Assembly (NCBI GenBank): GCA_977006965.1
Contig: OZ345358.1
Location: 2,170,001 to 2,234,000, forward strand
Source of the DNA: Phymatolithon calcareum
Taxonomy: Eukaryota > Rhodophyta > Florideophyceae > Hapalidiales
Reading direction: 5' to 3'
Length of the DNA stretch: 64,000 bases
Shown here: positions 22,527-33,104 of the stretch, in pieces
Position numbering within the stretch: position 1 is the first letter of the stretch
How the letters are laid out: the number at the start of each line of letters is the position of its first letter
Notes under the pieces: model-generated
The model's input: only the letters and a program-made list of their open reading frames with translations
The model's database searches: none
Told to the model about the DNA's origin: nothing
Translations under genes and position numbers: made by a program

Positions 22527-22922
22527 TTCTGGGGCTCACCCGGTCTTCGGTACACGGGGATAGAGCGAGTGTAACTCCACGTTTCTCTTCCTCATTTGCG
22601 CCAAATGGTTTCATCGTTGCCAAAGTGGCAAATTACAGTACACCAATGCACGCGAACGAACTGCCAACCATATCATAAATCCGCAGCCAGAGCACACAAG
22701 TTAATTTCCAGGATTATTGAAAAAAAAAAAAATGAGGAAATTCACTATATGGCCACCAAAAGTGGGGAAAATTCACTAAATGGCCACCCCCGCCGAACCT
22801 ACTACTCACCCCTACTAGCCAAGCGTACAATCATACTCAACTTAGCCAAAACTACTACTCATCCGTTTGTCAAAGCAATCTATGCGATAGTAAAATTTAT
22901 TGCGCGCGCTACTCTCTATGCC
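22527..22922. other. Short gene-free stretch with small direct repeat
   Basis: It contains an A12 run near 22719-22731 and two near-copies of 'AAATTCACTA.ATGGCCACC' (about 22738-22785). Nothing else is recognised. It precedes the MULE relic. Confidence 0.4.
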
Positions 22923-23400
22923 TCAGATCCTTGTCACAAGTAGCATCTCCGTCATCGCAGGCGGTAAATCGATGATCATAGACTGAGCCGCTTTGGCAAT
23001 GTGTTTTCGTTTCGCCTCATCAAGGTTGTGGATGTTGGGCCTCCCGCATATCTGCGAAAAGTGGTCAGTGTTTCCGCAAGAGGAGCAGTGACGGGGCCTC
23101 ATTTCGGACTGCAAGTTGGGCTTCTTGCGCTTGCGGCCGGCTTAGCCACAAGGTCAAACGGTACCAAATCATCCTGTAGTATCTGGTCTCCAGTAACTGC
23201 AACACGCGTGATTCTGTTCTCATGCTGCTTGACCCACGTTCTCAACATCCATACGTCTCCGAGCCAATGCTTGTTCTACGAGTCGAACGACACCCGGTGC
23301 TGCATCAAGCCCCTAGAAGCGTACAAAATTGCAGCGACGACGTGGCTACATGGCCTCAGGTGCTCTTCAAAGTGGCGGCAGCAGCATGTAGCGCGGTAGT
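22923..23400 (-). pseudogene. MULE transposase C-terminus: SWIM finger plus zinc knuckle
   Basis: The C-terminal part of a Mutator-like transposase. 'CCCRHFEEHLRPCSHVVAAI' (about 23400-23330) fits the SWIM zinc finger C-x-C...C-x-H that follows the DDE core in MULEs. About 80 codons later, after a stop and a frameshift, 'CSSCGNTDHFSQIC' forms a perfect CX2CX4HX4C knuckle, as in many MULE proteins. The tail ends at 22923. The DDE domain is missing because the upstream side is replaced by a LINE relic. A second, more decayed copy is at 8725-9015. It is inactive. Confidence 0.7.
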
Positions 23401-23417
23401 CACTGCTATCTGTCACA

Positions 23418-23990
23418 TCCATTCATTCATTCATTTTTGCGTATTCTTCTTGTGGGGCTAGCTACACTTTGAGGGCCTAAGATTCTTCCGTTCTGCTCTA
23501 TTTGTTGCGAGTTTGACTGCCGCTTGTACGTCAAGGTCTGGGACGTCGCCAAAGATGGACTCTGGGGTTGGTCGGACGCAGTGAAGTAGCACTTGACGAA
23601 CCAAGCGACTTTCGTCCATCCTAAGAATGTGTCAGAGCCAACTCCATTGTATGTCTCCGGCGCGCAATACAACATCGATAGTGGGGTCCTTAGACTCGTC
23701 GGTAATTGGTCTTCCCGATGTTCTGGACAACATCTTGGCGCCTGTGGATCTGAGTTTTTTCCGAACATTTTCAGTTAGCTTCCATGATTCGCAACCGTAC
23801 AGGAGAGTTGATAGGACAGTGGAGCCCAGGGCTATTGCGCAATCCACGTCCATGTCCCACGGGATAACATGCAAGATAAAAGCCTGATCTTGGCCAACGA
23901 GTTCTCGATTATGTATCCTAATTCCTCATCAACGTTAAACTTGCCTCGAAGACCTCCAACACTTTCCATAAATTGTGTTCATATTGTCGT
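23418..23990 (-). mobile_element. LINE relic (family D) with ATTC-repeat tail
   Basis: The minus strand carries 'STLLYGCESWKLTENVRKKL' (about 23830-23770), a hallmark of the region after the non-LTR RT palm. 'HILRMDESRLVRQVLLHCVR' follows (about 23640-23580), joined in one frame through one stop. The copy ends in a short (ATTC)n tract on the plus strand at 23418-23437, a typical LINE 3' microsatellite tail. It adjoins the MULE relic. Confidence 0.7.
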
Positions 23991-24028
23991 CCAAAGAGAT
24001 AGAACGGTTCTGACAACTAGCTATCAAG

Positions 24029-25581
24029 ATGGCATCCAGCTACTTCTTCATTGCTGGAAATGGCCTCAATGTCGCCAATGTCTCAGAGGGTCTTGCCACC
24101 CTCGCTGCAACGGCTAGTGACCATGATACTGCAGTCAATACCATGTTTATGCTATTCTCCGGCTCTTTTTGATGCAAGCAGGTTTCGCAATGCTGACTGT
24201 CGGCTCCGTTCGCACCAAGAACGTTAAGAACGTTCTCATTAAAAATCTCCTCGATGCCTGTGTGGGTGCTCTCGCCTACTATGTCTTCGGATTTGCCTTT
24301 GACTATGGCTCCAAGTCTAGCACCTTCATTGGATTCAGCGACTTTGTCTTGTCTCGTGGTGACCTCACCACCTGGTTCTTCCAGTGGGCTTTCGCCGCCA
24401 CTGCCGCCACCATTGTATCCGGTTCCGTGGCTGAGCGTACCTCTTTTTATGCGTACCTCGGCTATGCTTTCTTCCTCACTGGTTTCGTGTATCCGGTTAT
24501 CTCTCACCGGGTTTGGGGACGTGGCTTCCTCGCCAACTGGGGCAAGATGGACTTCGCTGGTTACTCTGCTGGCCACATGGTTGGCGGTTTCGCCGGTCCT
24601 ACTGATGCCATCATTGTTGGACCACGTATGGGCCGTTTCGTTGACGGAAACATTGTTGCCGTTCCTGGTCATTCCACCACCCTATGCACTCTCGGTACAT
24701 TCGTCCTCCGGTTCGGCTGGTACGGATTTAACTCCGGTTCAGCTCTCGGCATCACCGGCGGTCTCTACAAGACAGTCGAACGTTGCGCGGTAACCACAGC
24801 CCACGCCGCCGGCGCCGGTGATGTCACCACTCTCATTGCCCGCAAGCTGACGGATCACATCTTCGATCTCATCTCCGTTCTCAACGGTGTGCTCGCCGGT
24901 CTTGTTGCCATCACCGCTTCCTGTGCCTTTGTTGAGACTTAGGCAGCTGTCATCATCGGTGCCATCAGTGCGTTGGTGTACATCGGCGCTTGCGAGCTCC
25001 TTCTTAAGCTCAAGATTGACGACCCGCTTGATGCCTTCCCGATCCACGGTGCCACCGGTCTTTGGGGCGCCATCGCTATTGGTCTATTCAACCGTCGCGA
25101 CCTGCAGGAGGTAGCTGGTTTCGGTACTGACACTACCGGTCTCTTCTAAGGTGGTGCCGGCGCTGGGAAGCTTCTCGGCATCAACATTACCGGTTGCCTT
25201 ATGGCTTTCTTTCTTTTACTGCGGGATTTCACGACGCTGATGGAACAACTCCGCATCCTTACGGCTCTAGTAGACCTTAACAGAAACGAGTGGTACTTGA
25301 TGCCACAACAGCTGTCCAATCTGCACAAGGTGCAGACCATGGTCCAGCTTAACAGCCATATCGCTACGCAGCCAATCTTCGCTCGCCGTCCTTCAAAGGG
25401 ATGCCCGAGTTGGAAACCATTTAGGACGTTCACGGTAGCTAATCATCACTCTGCCTTCTTTCATTTCCTTCTGTCTTCTCTCCCAGCTTCCTTGAGAGCT
25501 GCGGCACACCACGCAGGGCGGAATCGCTATGTGGACTTGTGGTCTTATTGCTCCTTTCTTCCTCGGCGTGAAGGATGCTAG
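24029..25581 (+). pseudogene. Ammonium transporter (AMT) pseudogene
   Basis: A high-affinity AMT/MEP/Rh-family plasma-membrane ammonium channel. The first 45 codons start at ATG 24029 and end at a TGA at 24171, just before the segment that should read into 'MQAGFAML'. That segment continues in another frame from 24172, so a small indel lies in the first membrane segment. The body then reads as a good AMT: 'GDLTTWFFQWAFAATAATIV', 'HSTTLCTLGTFVLRFGWYGF' and 'PLDAFPIHGATGLWGAIAIG'. In-frame stops are at 24940 and about 25147. After 'GINITGCL' (about 25197) the family sequence is lost until a weak match near 25490. Several strongly conserved positions have changed. Clearly non-functional, but recent enough to align end to end. 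Confidence 0.85.
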
Positions 25582-26385
25582 TCTCTTCCGAATCCCAAGT
25601 GATGTTCAGCCCCTCGGGAACGATAAGATCAAGCACTGTAGTTGTGCTTACCCTGAGTTCCTGATTCATGCCTTCGACGAACGCCCCCTTTAAATCAGTA
25701 CCTACAGTTATTCTAACAGATATTATGCCCACTTTCACAGACGAAGTATCAAGTAAATGGGAAAAGAATCTCAGTGCAAGGAGATTCTGGGTCATACTTC
25801 TTCCGGGGAACCGCTCCGCACTGGTATCACTGGTACCGCAAAGTGTATTGCTACCGCGAAGTACGTTCATTCTCGTTCAGCGGGTACAAAGAGCATGACA
25901 ATATTCCAATTTTCGAAACTGGCGCAGACAAAAATAATCTGACGTTACGAAAAAGCGAGGATGGGATGGTGAGCAGTTGCTGATAGTAGAGAAAGTTGTC
26001 CACTGAAACAGAAAAAAATTTGAGCTTCCGTAACAATCATCACATTTTCAGTTTTGCACAATCTCCCCCGCTCTCCCACTTCCCTTAGGAGCCGTTTACC
26101 GACAGTCCTATTATACGAAGCTGCTCTGGACTTGGCGAGGTCCGCCATTGTGCATTCTAAAAACAGCCCTTCACGCAAGGCTTGGATTTTAGCTTATCCA
26201 GGCACACCCTGAGGAATATACACAGTATGTTCAATGTATTTTAGTTTAGTCTGATACTCTTCTTGAAGAATAAGCAGACGACATAATAAAAATATCAGTC
26301 AGAGTTCTACCTTTCTATCCTGGGAAACTAGCACATCATCGAAAATATCAACATTTCAACACATCCAGTATACCACAAAACCAAA
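25582..26385. other. Gene-free stretch downstream of the copper ATPase
   Basis: Between the AMT relic and the stop of the minus-strand ATPase. It should contain the ATPase 3' untranslated region (26,200-26,385 is AT-rich). No motif or repeat was recognised. Confidence 0.45.
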
Positions 26386-29300
26386 TCAGGCAATCGTAAA
26401 CCGGTCATCAAAATTCGTAGACCGCAAGTCGGCGGGTGCGTTCAACAGGGGCATCGTCGATGAAGACGGCGAACCGCCCGCGCTGCTAACTTCGTCCCAC
26501 CGCCCGGTCCAATCTTCAGCAGACATTGTATCCAACGCCTGCATTTCCATCCCGCTCTGACTTGGACCTGCATCGACTAAGATCTCAGGCGCCCGTTTCC
26601 AACGAAGCAAAAGCGAGCTCACAATCACGCACGTGCTCGAAAGCGCCATAGCACCGGACGCGACGAAGGGTGGCACTCGCACCTTCATCATGGGGTAGAG
26701 CACTCCTGCCGCGATAGGGATTCCAAGTATATTGTACCCCATGGCCCACATGAAATTGAGTCGAACACGTCGAAACGCCGTACGCGCCAGCCACAGAGTG
26801 TGAGCCACTCCACGCAGATCGGCACGCACAAGAACGACCGTCGCCGATTCAGCAGCTACGGGTGCACCAGCACCAATGGCAATTCCGACAGTAGCTGCTG
26901 CGAGAGCAGGCGCATCATTGATACCGTCTCCGACAAACACGGTCCTTCTCCCGGCCACGGCATCTTGCTTATCCCTCGGCATTTGTCCGCTTTTGATATT
27001 CCATCGCTCAATTCCCACCTCTCTTCCAACCGCTGCCGCGGCCTCTTCAGAATCTCCAGTAACCATCCCCACCTCGAGTCCGAGAATATCCCGCACGTAC
27101 GATACAACAGCGGCAGCCTCGGGTCGTACTGTGTCCTTCAATCCATAGCACGTAATGAGGGAGTTATTGACCACTGCTGCGACAATCGTCATTCCATCCG
27201 TACCCTCCATCGTGTTTAGGCGGTCGATTTCATCCGCAGTCAACAGATCGGTCTCGGGCTTGCCCTGAAGCGCCCACTTGCGCGACCCCACGCGAACGTG
27301 AAAGTCTCCGTTGTTCACTGAAGCCAATACACCGCACCCAGCAACTTCCTCAAATTGTGAGATCTTGTACGGCGCACCAGAATTTGCACCTGCCGCTCCA
27401 ATTGTCATCTGAATATGTTTCACAATGGCCGCCGCGAGCGGATGTTGCGATTGCTGTTCCACGAGTTGGACCAGTTCTGCAAGCAAAACCCCAGCCTGTT
27501 CGACACTGGCCGCGCCGATTTGACCCACGAGCGTTGCTTCGACCTGTGGACGTCCGAGCGTCAGGGTACCCGTCTTATCGAACAGGACGCGATCGACATT
27601 CTCAGCCGCCTGCAATGCAGCTCCACCACCACGCACCAAGACACCTATCTTTGCACCCATTTCGCTTGCAACCATAACTGCGGTTGGAGTAGCCAATCCG
27701 AGCGCACATGGACACGCAATGACCATTGTCTCAAGAGCGAAGAGGAGGGCAAAGAAAAACTCACCCTCACTGGTGTACCACTCTGCGGGGATAAAGCGAA
27801 ATTGCGCGGCGAAATACCATGCGCAAAACACTAGTAAGGAGATAAAGACGACGGCGGGGACAAAAATTGCAGACACAAAATCGGCGTACGCCTCGATTGG
27901 TGCACGGCTTGTCTGTGCGTCCTCGACGAGACGCACAATTTGAGCGAGTACAGCATCTGCTCCAACAGCAGTCGTCCGCAGAACCAATGTTCCACTGCCA
28001 TTCACAGTACCTCCAAATACTAGGTCGTCTAACTTTTTCGGAACAGGCAAGCTCTCACCGTTGAGCATACTTTCATCGACCGCAGATGCTCCGTGCACGA
28101 CCTCGCCATCGACCGGCACACGCTCGTTTGGTGCGAGACGTACCGCATCACCAACCTCAAGAACGGAAACAGGTACGCGGGTGTGGCAAGGAGTTTGTTC
28201 AGCCTCATCGAACAGAACCGCATCGTCAGGGACGAGAGCCGACAGCGCGGCGACCCCTGCGGCCGCACGCCGTTTTGCCGAAGACTCCAACCACTTTCCG
28301 AGAACCACCATAGTGATGATCATCGTGGAAACGTTGAACATGGCTGCGTGCCCCAGTGACATGTCGTGCGGGCTCGAGAGATTTGCGACAACCACGACAA
28401 CACTCGTGATGTACGCAATCGATGTCGAAAGTGCAATTAGCACGTCCATGGTGGCGCGTCGTTTTTTCAAAGCATAATAACTTGCGCGATAGAAGCTGTA
28501 GCCGACAATAAACTGCACCGGAGTGGCAAAAAAGAGCTGAAGCCACTGCGTATGCCGTTTATCGAGGAGTGCGGTGTGGTGTGAGACATACTTGATCATC
28601 AAAATTGGAATGAAAGAGAAGAGGGCGAAGAAGAATCGCTTCTTCCAAGTTCTTGCCTCTTCGTCAATCACATCAGTGGGACTGCTCTGCTCCTCGACTG
28701 ATTTGCGCGATTCTGCTTTTCGTACAATCATTTTACCGAAGCTTCCATCGGCCTCAAGCTTTCGCACGACACTGGATTTTCGCCCGTTCTCGGCGAGGGT
28801 AATTTTTGCATTAATTCCGGTGACCGCGATGTGCCTGACAGCCGAAGACGAGCGAAGCACCTTGCCCGCGTTGAGCGCCTGCAAATCTGTCGGAAAGTCA
28901 ATGGCGAACACCGAGCTCCCGTCTGCAGACACCAGACGGCCAGACGTGTCCAAAACTGAGCTTGTGTAATTGGCCGCTGTGAGTATGCGAGCTAGTTCTT
29001 CCGACTCTACGGTATCTGCATGAAGGATCGTTGCGCGCCCTGCAAGAAGATTAACTTTCACTTCCGTCACACCTTCGATGTTTGAGAGCACACCTTCAAC
29101 AATACCGACACAGCTCGAACAGGTCATTCCTCCAACCTTAAGCTTTGTCTTCTCGGTCTTCATGGTCGTCTGGATGATTGAGCTCACATAGCCCGCATCG
29201 GTGGCTGCGCGTACGAGAGCCTCGGGCACCACAGTGGACGCATGGTTGATGGTCGCGCGACCAGCCATCAAACTCACTTTCACTGCCGATACCCCGTCGA

Positions 29301-31188
29301 CTTTCGACAGGAGTCCTTCAACAATGCCCACACAGCTCGAGCACGTCATACCGCCGACTTTCAGTTTCGTCTCCTCCACTTTCCTTCCGCCACTCCCTGC
29401 TTGATTTCCAAAAGCCACAATTTTCGTTGCTGCGCTTTTCTTTGCACGAGGAGAGAAGCTGTCCTTTCCCCCTTTCGGAGTGAGAACAACATCGGAAAGA
29501 TCATCTTTCTCGCGCGCGGCTTTTCCCGCCTTCTCAGAGACAGCCGTAATGAGCTCTTCAACGCTCACACCCATGGTCAATTCAACGCGCGCAGTGCCCG
29601 CCGCTAAGTCCACATCCGCTTTAGAGACGCCATCCACTTGTTCAAGCGCATCCTTGACACGCCCGACGCAGCCGCTGCACGTCATACCTTCAACAATGAG
29701 CACAACAATAGACCTGGCTTGCGTGTCAACTGCGAGTGTGCCCGCTTCGCTTCCGACAGTGGTCGGGATGTTGGATTCCACTCGTGCCGTCTTGCCAGCC
29801 TTATCCGCGACTGCCTCAACGAGCACGACAGCGGCGACATCCGGCGAGCATTGCACGCGAGCAATCCCAGATGCGAGGTCAACGTCTGCCTTGCGGACAC
29901 CAGGGACACCTTCCAGGGCGTCTTTCACTCTACCCACACAGCCACCACAAGTCATACCCTCAACTATCATCACAACTTCCGCATCGACGGGTGCGTCACG
30001 TAGCCGAGCTTCCTTGCCGACGGCGTCGACGGCACTGATCAGCGTTTCAGACGTCACGCTACCTTCGCATACCACGCGCGCGCTTGCTGATTCCAAGTCA
30101 ACCTCAGCTGAGCGCACCCCGTCAACACTTTCCAGTGCATCTCTGACGAGACCAACGCATCCACCACACGTCATGCCACCAACAGTGAGTTCGAACACGG
30201 CATCTGCTATAGGTTCAATGGCGGGCTGCTCGGGTGCGCTACGGAGCCGAGCTTCCTTACCGACAGCGTCCACAGCACTGATCAGCGAGTCAGGCGTCAT
30301 GTTATCCTCGCAAACGACTCGCGCGCTTGCTGATTCCAAGTCAACCTCAGCGGATCGCACGCCATGGACACCTTCGAGTGCATCTTTGACGCGGCCAACG
30401 CATCCACCACACGTCATGCCACCAACAGTGAGTTCGAACACGACATCCGCTAAAGGTTCAGCGGTGTGCTGTTCGTGTCCGTCACGTAGCCGAGCCTCCT
30501 TACCGACAGCGTCGACGGCGCTGATCAGCATGTCAGGCGTCACGTTACCCTCGCAAATGACTCGCGCGCTTGCTGATTCCAAGTCAACCTCAGCTGAGCG
30601 CACCCCGTCAACACTTTCCAGTGCATCTCTGACGCGACCAACGCATCCACCACACGTCATGCCACCAACAGTGAGTTCGATCACAACATCCGCCGCATGT
30701 TCAACCGTCGGCTGCTGCACACGCGCGTCCTTCCCAACTGCAGACACGGCTGCAATAAGCTCTTCTGCGCCAACACTACTCACGCATGTGACGTTAGCAA
30801 TCTTTGATTTCAAGTCAACTTCTGCACCCTGAACGCCATCGACAGCTTCCAGTGCCCCATTCACACGCCCGACGCATCCACCGCACGTCATTCCCTCCAC
30901 TTCGAGCACAATGCTAGTGACATCGCCCTGAGCTTCAGACCAAGGGTCGTCGCCCGCAGGTAGTTCCATTATACGCGCCTCGTTGCCAACGGCAGACACG
31001 GCGGAAAGTAACGGGGTGAGCGGAATGGCCGACGACGTCTGCACGAGCGCGCTCTGCGCCTTCAGACTGACTTGCGCGGAGCGGACGCCACGGACTTGCT
31101 GCAACGCGTCACGCACGCGCGCAACACAGGCCGCGGAGCGCAGACCAAGCACGCGAAGTGCGACGGTGCGCGACTCCTCGACTGGCAT
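26386..31188 (-). CDS. Copper P1B-type ATPase with eight to nine HMA domains
   Basis: A 1,600-residue copper-exporting P-type ATPase of the ATP7/CopA family, expected in Golgi or plasma membrane. Single exon from ATG 31188. The N-terminal 750 residues are an array of heavy-metal-associated domains. Intact GMTCxxC motifs have cysteine pairs at 102/105, 179/182, 260/263, 341/344, 414/417, 504/507, 616/619 and 690/693. A degenerate domain at the N-terminus keeps only C21. The core follows: A-domain loop 'LNGES' (1042-1046, where TGES is usual), CPC at 1159-1161, phosphorylation motif DKTGT with Asp1204, then 'SQHPLA', 'MVTGD' and 'VGDGINDAPAL'. All catalytic residues, including the A-domain Glu, are present, so it should be active. 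A transporter for a related soft metal is less likely given CPC. Confidence 0.95.
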   Translation of the reverse strand: MPVEESRTVALRVLGLRSAACVARVRDALQQVRGVRSAQVSLKAQSALVQTSSAIPLTPLLSAVSAVGNEARIMELPAGDDPWSEAQGDVTSIVLEVEGMTCGGCVGRVNGALEAVDGVQGAEVDLKSKIANVTCVSSVGAEELIAAVSAVGKDARVQQPTVEHAADVVIELTVGGMTCGGCVGRVRDALESVDGVRSAEVDLESASARVICEGNVTPDMLISAVDAVGKEARLRDGHEQHTAEPLADVVFELTVGGMTCGGCVGRVKDALEGVHGVRSAEVDLESASARVVCEDNMTPDSLISAVDAVGKEARLRSAPEQPAIEPIADAVFELTVGGMTCGGCVGLVRDALESVDGVRSAEVDLESASARVVCEGSVTSETLISAVDAVGKEARLRDAPVDAEVVMIVEGMTCGGCVGRVKDALEGVPGVRKADVDLASGIARVQCSPDVAAVVLVEAVADKAGKTARVESNIPTTVGSEAGTLAVDTQARSIVVLIVEGMTCSGCVGRVKDALEQVDGVSKADVDLAAGTARVELTMGVSVEELITAVSEKAGKAAREKDDLSDVVLTPKGGKDSFSPRAKKSAATKIVAFGNQAGSGGRKVEETKLKVGGMTCSSCVGIVEGLLSKVDGVSAVKVSLMAGRATINHASTVVPEALVRAATDAGYVSSIIQTTMKTEKTKLKVGGMTCSSCVGIVEGVLSNIEGVTEVKVNLLAGRATILHADTVESEELARILTAANYTSSVLDTSGRLVSADGSSVFAIDFPTDLQALNAGKVLRSSSAVRHIAVTGINAKITLAENGRKSSVVRKLEADGSFGKMIVRKAESRKSVEEQSSPTDVIDEEARTWKKRFFFALFSFIPILMIKYVSHHTALLDKRHTQWLQLFFATPVQFIVGYSFYRASYYALKKRRATMDVLIALSTSIAYITSVVVVVANLSSPHDMSLGHAAMFNVSTMIITMVVLGKWLESSAKRRAAAGVAALSALVPDDAVLFDEAEQTPCHTRVPVSVLEVGDAVRLAPNERVPVDGEVVHGASAVDESMLNGESLPVPKKLDDLVFGGTVNGSGTLVLRTTAVGADAVLAQIVRLVEDAQTSRAPIEAYADFVSAIFVPAVVFISLLVFCAWYFAAQFRFIPAEWYTSEGEFFFALLFALETMVIACPCALGLATPTAVMVASEMGAKIGVLVRGGGAALQAAENVDRVLFDKTGTLTLGRPQVEATLVGQIGAASVEQAGVLLAELVQLVEQQSQHPLAAAIVKHIQMTIGAAGANSGAPYKISQFEEVAGCGVLASVNNGDFHVRVGSRKWALQGKPETDLLTADEIDRLNTMEGTDGMTIVAAVVNNSLITCYGLKDTVRPEAAAVVSYVRDILGLEVGMVTGDSEEAAAAVGREVGIERWNIKSGQMPRDKQDAVAGRRTVFVGDGINDAPALAAATVGIAIGAGAPVAAESATVVLVRADLRGVAHTLWLARTAFRRVRLNFMWAMGYNILGIPIAAGVLYPMMKVRVPPFVASGAMALSSTCVIVSSLLLRWKRAPEILVDAGPSQSGMEMQALDTMSAEDWTGRWDEVSSAGGSPSSSTMPLLNAPADLRSTNFDDRFTIA

Positions 31189-31200
31189 TACGGCCCTTCG

Positions 31201-31226
31201 TGTGTGTGTGTGTGTGTGTGTGTGTG
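31201..31226. repeat. (TG)13 microsatellite in ATPase leader
   Basis: Thirteen TG units lie 13 bp upstream of the copper ATPase start codon, so (CA)n would be in its 5' leader or core promoter. Such tracts are length-variable. Confidence 0.95.
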
Positions 31227-33104
31227 CGGGTGGGTGCCCTTTGGTCGCTTGCGAAACCGTTCGTCGCCAGGACAGCTCCCTCCTTCGCCAGACGGCTTAG
31301 TGCGGTTTGCTGCAGCGGGAGGACGACCTGCAACGGGAAGAGGGGGCCAGCCGACCAACGCAAACAGTCAGCTGGCGCGCCACGTTGGACCCGAGCACCC
31401 GAGTGTAGAGAGGATGACGTCGCGGTTAGCTAATTTAGGGAGCGTATGTGCAAAGGATATGACGTGTATCATACGCAGACACACTGTACTCAATAGGAGG
31501 CGCGAATCATGTCGCGTTCAATGGATTTCGCTTGCTGGACTGCATCATACCGGCCGGACAAGTGGTAACAATGCGAATCCATTTCATATAAGAGCTCTTC
31601 ACGAGGACGGTGTTGATCATCATCAACACCGTCCACGTGCGCCAATGCAGGGGACAGTCAGTAATTTGCTTACACCTTCAAATATGGTTAACCTTGGCAC
31701 ACAAACATTATTTCTCTTATACTGTATCATATCGTACTGTAATTTTCGTATCATATTTCGAACGTTTATCCGAAAATGCAGCGTCTGTGAACGAGGACAG
31801 AGACTCTTCTCGAGGTAGGGCACGGAATCTAATCAACAATTTTCCCTCCATCAACCGTAGGCGTTTTATCATTGAGATGCACAGCAGGTACGCACACTTA
31901 TGGGCGACTCGATTGGGAGATATGGAACGTGGGGGAAGTGAGTGTGTTTATGAGGGTTTAATTTTACTCACCTTGACTTGCTTGTGGCAGAAATCGCAAG
32001 CTCGAATGGCCTGGATTTGACATGGAAGGATGTCAACTAGCGCTATGAGGCACAAATAGCTAGCACAACCAATCTCTGCGGTCGAAATACAAGTCTCAAA
32101 AGGACCAATTTCTGTTTGTATTCCCTGTCCTGAAAATGGGAGATATGAAGCTGACTTTATCGCCTTGTGCTCACCTGCACGACAGTCGTATACCACCTAT
32201 AATTGTTATTGTCTCTGAATGTAGTATGTTCAATGGGCGTAGGGTGAACCTGAGCCATTTTGCCTCGGATATCTCATTATCACTACTCCATGTGCATCAC
32301 GTCGACGCATGGCGATCGATCACACATGTACGCGCCATCTCAAGCCCGGTTTTCAAGGGCTTAGACCTGAGATCGCCTCAATGTCAATTCCGGTTTTCGG
32401 TTTTAAAACGCGAAACTCCAGATTCACGAAGTTTTCAGATTGGTTTTGGCGCGCGCGGCAATGTCACAATCCTTATCAGGCCTATCAGACCTGCACTCGA
32501 CAAATCAAAACTTGTTATTTTTGTGCTTTTGAGTGAGACATAAGCAGCAGTGCCGTTATTTCTATGTCTCACTCAAAAGCACATTCCTCTGTTTCCACTT
32601 AATTTGCATCGCTGGCATAAGTGAACACGAGGAATTTGGGCAATTGAAAAACATTTCGACCGCAGTTGTAATACCCCAGTCCTTCCGAGTCAATGTATTG
32701 GGAAAGAAGAATCGGTACGATTGTACCATGAAGAAAGCAGTGCATGAATGAGTTCTATGAGATTCTAAAAGGGCCTTGGCGAAATTCTAAATTACCGATT
32801 AAGGCTATACAGCCCTACGGAAATTGTCTATATACGGGGATTGTTATTGTGGATTTTTCATGTAAGAAATACTGCTTTCCTTTTGGAAAATCAGCCGACA
32901 GGAGCGCTGATAGCTTCCCTGTTATTGCTACACACCAGGTTGTGGAAAGTCAGACCATCTCAGAGCTACTCTTGTAGAATTTGAAAATGATCGTCTTTTT
33001 CATTCTAAACTGCCACGGCCGGTGAGAGGGCTTGAAGGCATCGCGCACCGTTCGTAAATTTACCAGGAACGATGATCTTGAATGTTTGCAAGAATGACTT
33101 GAAA
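31227..33104. other. Gene-free region with two hairpins
   Basis: Contains the ATPase promoter side and no convincing coding sequence. An inverted repeat at 31605-31634 has perfect 13-bp arms and a 4-nt loop; a longer one at 32522-32583 is listed separately. Confidence 0.45.
32522..32583. repeat. Perfect 21-bp inverted repeat
   Basis: The arms at 32522-32542 and 32563-32583 are perfectly complementary over 21 bp around a 20-nt loop. The size and loop resemble a small-RNA hairpin, but nothing shows that it is transcribed. Confidence 0.8.

Noticed and set aside
29480-30832. A 450-codon plus-strand open frame opposite the copper ATPase
   Set aside because: It is Ser/Thr/Ala-rich, mirrors the repeated HMA domains in antisense, and has no motif. 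It is a shadow of the real gene.
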